Assembly (NCBI GenBank): GCA_007135435.1
Contig: SLIW01000522.1
Coordinates: 1-7,210 of the forward strand
Reading direction: 5' to 3'
Source: Natronomonas sp.
GTDB taxonomy: Archaea; Halobacteriota; Halobacteria; Halobacteriales; Haloarculaceae
Length of the DNA: 7,210 nucleotides
Position numbers and translations under genes: made by a program. A model generated the notes under the pieces. The model was not told the origin of the DNA. It made no database searches and saw only the letters and a list, made by a program, of their open reading frames with translations. How positions within the stretch are numbered: position 1 is the first letter of the stretch; each line of letters opens with the position of its first letter. Shown here in pieces: positions 4,384 through 7,210 of this stretch.

Positions 4384-6891
4384 TCAGTAGGCGGTGATGG
4401 CGGCGTCCTCGGTGTCCGCGAGGTACCGGCGGATCCGCCGGCGGTCCCAGCCGAACGGCGAGAGGACGCTCTCGGCGGCGCGGACGAGGAGGTCGGCGTA
4501 GAAGTCGGCGTCGTAGCGGTCGAGGGGCTCGTAGGCGAGCCGGACCCGCGCGGCCGACCGCGCGTCGTCGTCGACGACCACGTACTCGACGTCCTCGCCG
4601 GGGGCGACCGCGAAGTCCTGGACGGCGGCCCGCTCCAGGGCGGCCACGTTCCGGGTGTACTGGGTGTACTCCTCGCGGTCCTTCGAGACGCGGCGCCGGA
4701 CGAGGAGGGTCGCGGGGTCGACCCGTCCCGCCCGGAGCTCGGCGAGCTGGACGCGCAGCTGCTCGCAGACCGGAGCCGGCTCGCGGTGGGCGTCCAGCGT
4801 CTCGAGCCACGCCCGCTGGCAGTCCTCGACGAAGGCGGGCGTGCTCCGCTGGCGCAGCTCGATCCCGCGCTTCTTGAAGCCGTCCTCGCCGGCGAGCTTC
4901 CCGAAGTACCGGTTCAGCGCCCCCTCGTCGCTCTCGCGGCGCGGCGCGAACGCGATCCAGTCGTAGGCCGTCTCGTACTCGAGGCGGATCCCGACGTCGT
5001 CGGTCACCTCCGCGGCCACCTCCCCGAGGGGCGTCTGAGCGGCGTCCGACCGCGCACGGACCCAGAGGCTGTCGACGATCCCGTGGACGACCTCCCAGCC
5101 GTGGGCCTCGAGGGTCTCCTTGGTGTCCAGGAGGATCTCGCGGGCGTAGGCATTGATCGCCTCGTGGCACTCGATGCGGCCGAACTTCGCGTTGCTGAAC
5201 CCCTGGTAGCCGAAGCACGACACCAGGATCCACTTCAGCGCGTCGGCCTTCCCCTGGAGCGCGTCGACGCGGGCACGTGCCGCCGCGGCCACGTCGTCGG
5301 CCGACGGCCCGTCGGCCGTCGTTGCTGTCCCGTCGGCCGTCGCTGCCGTCCCGTCGGCCGTCGCTGCCGTCCCGTCGGCCGTCGCTGCCCCACGGGTCGT
5401 CAGCGCCTCCAGCGCCTCCAGCTCCGTCTCCATGGCCGACGCGAGCGCCTCCTCCGGCGGCTCCGCCGGCGTGGCCCCCTCCGGCAGCGCGGCCTCCTCC
5501 TCGAGCTCCGCCTCCAGGGCGGCCTCCAGCGCCGACGCCAGCGCGTCCAGCGTCGCGCGCGACGCCGGCTCCGTGCCCGCCCCTGGCCCCGCGCCCGTCC
5601 CCGACTCCGTGCCCGGTGTGTCGTCCGACACGCGCTCCAGCGCCCGCTCGAGCGCCGCGATCCGCCGCTTGAACCGGTCGCGGTCGTCCACGATCGGCCG
5701 CAGGACCGCTTTGATGTAGCCGTCCTCGGGACAGACGCCGTACCCCAGGCGGGGGACGTCCTCGCGGTCGGGGTGGCACTCGCAGCGGACGGTCTCCGGG
5801 CTGACGTTGTAGGTGAGCATGATCTTCGGGTAGAGCGACGAGAAGTCGAGCTCGTGGACGTCCTCGTGGAAGCCGACGGTCGGCGAGAAGATGAACCCGC
5901 CGCGGTCGGCCTCGTGGAGGGTGGACATGGGCTTGAACTGCTCGTGGCGCCAGGAGTTCCACGGCACGAGCACGCCGCGGGCCGTCGCGACCCGGACCTG
6001 GATCGAGGTGAGGACGTTGCCGATGCTCGCCCACGCCGTCTCCTGGAGCGGCTTCCGCGAGCGGCCCACCAGGTCGAGCAGCCCGCCGAGGTTGGTCTGC
6101 CGCCAGAAGAAGGAGTTCGAGACGTCGACGATCGCCCGCCCGGGGACGTTGTAGCGGGCCGGGGAGTGGCCCACCCGGCCGTAGCTCTCGTAGGTCGACT
6201 CGGCGGCGAGCTGCTGCCAGCCGGGGAGCCGCCCGAGCTCGAAGTCCGGTCGGTCGTGGCGGCGCGCCTCGCGGTACAGCAGCGGGACCAGCTCCGCCGA
6301 GCTCAGAACGAGGACGTCGGGATCCCGCTCGGCGAGCCGCGAGGCGACCGCGTCGAGGACCGCCGGCGCGGCGTCGGCGCTCGCGTCGCGGTCCCCACCC
6401 GTCCCGGCCGCGACCGCCGGCTCGCCGTCGATCCGTAGCGCGTCGATCCGGCCGTCGTTGAGCGCCTTCGGGGAGAGGTCGAGCGCGAGCGTCGAGAGGA
6501 GGCCCTCGTCGTCCGGGACGGGGTCGATCCCGTTCTCGAGGCAGTAGCGGAACTCGCGGGCGAAGTCGACGTTGTAGAGCGTGTACTCGCCCGGCTCGCC
6601 CCACCCGCGGACCTCGCCGGCGACGTCCCGGAGGGCCTCGAGCGAGCGCGCGTCGACGCGGACGACCGGCTCCGGGGCCGTCCGCCAGCCGGTCCGCCAC
6701 TCCTCGATCGCCGCGTCGGCGACCCCCGGGTGGCCCGCGAGGTGGCCGCGGGCGTCCGCGACCGCCGTCGGCGACTCGCCGGCGACGTAGAACCGGGGCG
6801 TGTACGTCGTGTCGCGCTCGACCGTCGCGCCGTCGGCGGTGGCCGTCCAGCGGTAGACGTCCCCGTCCCGGTAGTCGATCTTGAAGGTCAT
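4384..6891 (-). CDS. polB: Divergent family B DNA polymerase, exonuclease motifs lost (PolB2-like)
   Basis: This 835-residue DNA-dependent DNA polymerase keeps archaeal PolB architecture. The N-terminal domain starts MTFKIDYRDGDVYRW. In the exonuclease region (about 130-300) exo I is LALDLS (D138 kept, usual Glu replaced by S140), and exo II and III acidic residues are not visible. Motif A is ELDFSSLYPKI (D349). A Cys cluster follows (C370, C372, H373, C387). Motif B is LKWILVSCFGYQG (K553; usual NS.YG changed to VSCFG). Motif C is HGIVDS (604-608: D607 kept, first Asp now Ile). A thumb motif reads KKRGIELRQRSTP (673-685). Between fingers helices, residues about 422-536 are an Ala/Glu/Gly/Thr-rich insertion. 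No intein is present. The ATG overlaps the upstream stop as ATGA, implying translational coupling. I infer an accessory or translesion-type polymerase rather than the main replicase. Confidence 0.9.
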   Translation of the reverse strand: MTFKIDYRDGDVYRWTATADGATVERDTTYTPRFYVAGESPTAVADARGHLAGHPGVADAAIEEWRTGWRTAPEPVVRVDARSLEALRDVAGEVRGWGEPGEYTLYNVDFAREFRYCLENGIDPVPDDEGLLSTLALDLSPKALNDGRIDALRIDGEPAVAAGTGGDRDASADAAPAVLDAVASRLAERDPDVLVLSSAELVPLLYREARRHDRPDFELGRLPGWQQLAAESTYESYGRVGHSPARYNVPGRAIVDVSNSFFWRQTNLGGLLDLVGRSRKPLQETAWASIGNVLTSIQVRVATARGVLVPWNSWRHEQFKPMSTLHEADRGGFIFSPTVGFHEDVHELDFSSLYPKIMLTYNVSPETVRCECHPDREDVPRLGYGVCPEDGYIKAVLRPIVDDRDRFKRRIAALERALERVSDDTPGTESGTGAGPGAGTEPASRATLDALASALEAALEAELEEEAALPEGATPAEPPEEALASAMETELEALEALTTRGAATADGTAATADGTAATADGTATTADGPSADDVAAAARARVDALQGKADALKWILVSCFGYQGFSNAKFGRIECHEAINAYAREILLDTKETLEAHGWEVVHGIVDSLWVRARSDAAQTPLGEVAAEVTDDVGIRLEYETAYDWIAFAPRRESDEGALNRYFGKLAGEDGFKKRGIELRQRSTPAFVEDCQRAWLETLDAHREPAPVCEQLRVQLAELRAGRVDPATLLVRRRVSKDREEYTQYTRNVAALERAAVQDFAVAPGEDVEYVVVDDDARSAARVRLAYEPLDRYDADFYADLLVRAAESVLSPFGWDRRRIRRYLADTEDAAITAY
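5308..5391. repeat. Four tandem 21-bp repeats inside polB
   Basis: Four contiguous 21-bp units begin at 5308, 5329, 5350 and 5371 and share cccgtcggccgtcg at their left end on the plus strand. The two central units are identical. The outer ones differ by two bases each. In the polymerase frame they encode four heptads of the type AATADGT (residues 501-528), at the end of the fingers insertion. The unit length keeps the frame, so copy number can vary without breaking the gene. Confidence 0.85.
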
Positions 6892-7208
6892 CGCGACCCG
6901 GTGCCGACCGCGGCGGGGACGTCGCCCTCCTCGCCATCGGCGTCGCCCGCCTCATCGTCGACGTCGCCGTCATCAACATCGCCGTCCTCACCGTCACCTG
7001 CATCGCCGTCCACACCGTCACCTGCATCGCCGTCCACACCGTCACCTCCATCGCCGTCCACACCGTCACCCTCGCCGTCAACACCGTCACCCTCGCCGTC
7101 AACACCACCGTCGCCGCCACCGTCACCCCCGAGCGCCTCCACCTCCGCCTCGAGGGCGGCCACCCGCCGCTCGTGTTCGAGCAGCATCGACACCAGGATC
7201 GGGTTCAT
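6888..7208 (-). CDS. Small acidic coiled-coil protein translationally coupled to polB
   Basis: This 106-residue protein is of unknown family. The first 27 residues (including LLEHERRVAALEAEVEALGG) have a heptad-like spacing of Leu, Val and Ala typical of a short coiled coil and likely mediate oligomerisation or binding to a partner. The rest is a disordered run of Asp, Gly, Glu and Val with repeated DGDxGDGVDG units, ending in PAAVGTGSR. The stop overlaps the polB start by four bases (ATGA), which strongly supports it as a real gene expressed with polB. The start at 7208 is two bases from the window edge, so a longer form is possible. An ATG at residue 8 (7187) is an alternative. The repeats resemble acidic calcium-binding loops, but composition bias alone could explain this. 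Confidence 0.7.
   Translation of the reverse strand: MNPILVSMLLEHERRVAALEAEVEALGGDGGGDGGVDGEGDGVDGEGDGVDGDGGDGVDGDAGDGVDGDAGDGEDGDVDDGDVDDEAGDADGEEGDVPAAVGTGSR
6975..7112. repeat. Tandem 24/21-bp minisatellite in the small acidic gene
   Basis: Four 24-bp units (6975-6998 degenerate, then 6999-7022, 7023-7046 and 7047-7070) are followed by two 21-bp units (7071-7091 and 7092-7112). All share the core atcgccgtc or ctcgccgtc followed by acaccgtcacc or a close variant on the plus strand. Units 6999-7022 and 7023-7046 are identical. Both periods are multiples of three, so length changes keep the reading frame of the Asp/Gly-rich tail. Confidence 0.8.
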
Positions 7209-7210
7209 CG

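Noticed and set aside
4786..6438. Long plus-strand open frame (550 codons) opposite polB
   Set aside because: It is antisense to motif-bearing polymerase sequence and reads as Arg/Leu/Val-rich repeats.
4384..6891. Intein in the DNA polymerase
   Set aside because: Haloarchaeal PolB genes often carry inteins, but motifs A, B and C are uninterrupted. The only insertion is low-complexity and lacks splicing-block or endonuclease features.
4331..7126. 931-codon minus-strand frame overlapping polB and the small acidic gene
   Set aside because: It is longer than polB but Arg/Gly/Pro-rich with no polymerase motifs. The polB frame carries motifs A, B and C and the ATGA junction.

Overview
The window looks like DNA from a halophilic archaeon (class Halobacteria). 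GC is very high, codons end almost always in G or C, and the predicted proteins are rich in Asp and Glu. The proteins are archaeal information-processing types: a family B DNA polymerase, an Orc1/Cdc6 ATPase and a Upf1/Dna2-like SF1 helicase. Two genes have TATA-like boxes centred about 27-30 nt before an ATG, the spacing expected for leaderless haloarchaeal transcripts. Nothing here decides between chromosome and megaplasmid.

Layout: the 3' end of an unidentified plus-strand gene (1-167) converges on a minus-strand block that fills the rest. In order of transcription, right to left, the block holds a small acidic coiled-coil protein (6888-7208), a family B DNA polymerase (4384-6891) joined to it by an ATGA stop/start overlap, an SF1B helicase with its own TATA box (2040-4292), an Orc1/Cdc6-type AAA+ ATPase with its own TATA box (877-1875), and a four-helix membrane protein (321-755). 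All intergenic gaps are shorter than 170 bp and are described as features.

The three central genes form a DNA-replication/repair cluster. The polymerase keeps the two aspartates expected to bind catalytic metal. It has lost recognisable 3'-5' exonuclease motifs, has GIVDS in place of the usual GDTDS at motif C, and carries a low-complexity insertion of about 115 residues in the fingers region. It is therefore probably not a high-fidelity replicase and resembles the divergent PolB2-type accessory polymerases. The helicase has a complete SF1B motif set and no visible nuclease domain. The Orc1/Cdc6 protein is complete but short, like one of the accessory Orc paralogues common in haloarchaea.

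Four tandem arrays lie within 7 kb: 18-bp units (817-870), 13-bp units (1960-2050), 21-bp units inside polB (5308-5391) and 24/21-bp units inside the small acidic gene (6975-7112). The 13-bp array is the most interesting. Its last copy supplies the helicase stop codon, it lies just upstream of the orc gene's promoter, and it puts seven GGGG runs on the strand transcribed into RNA.
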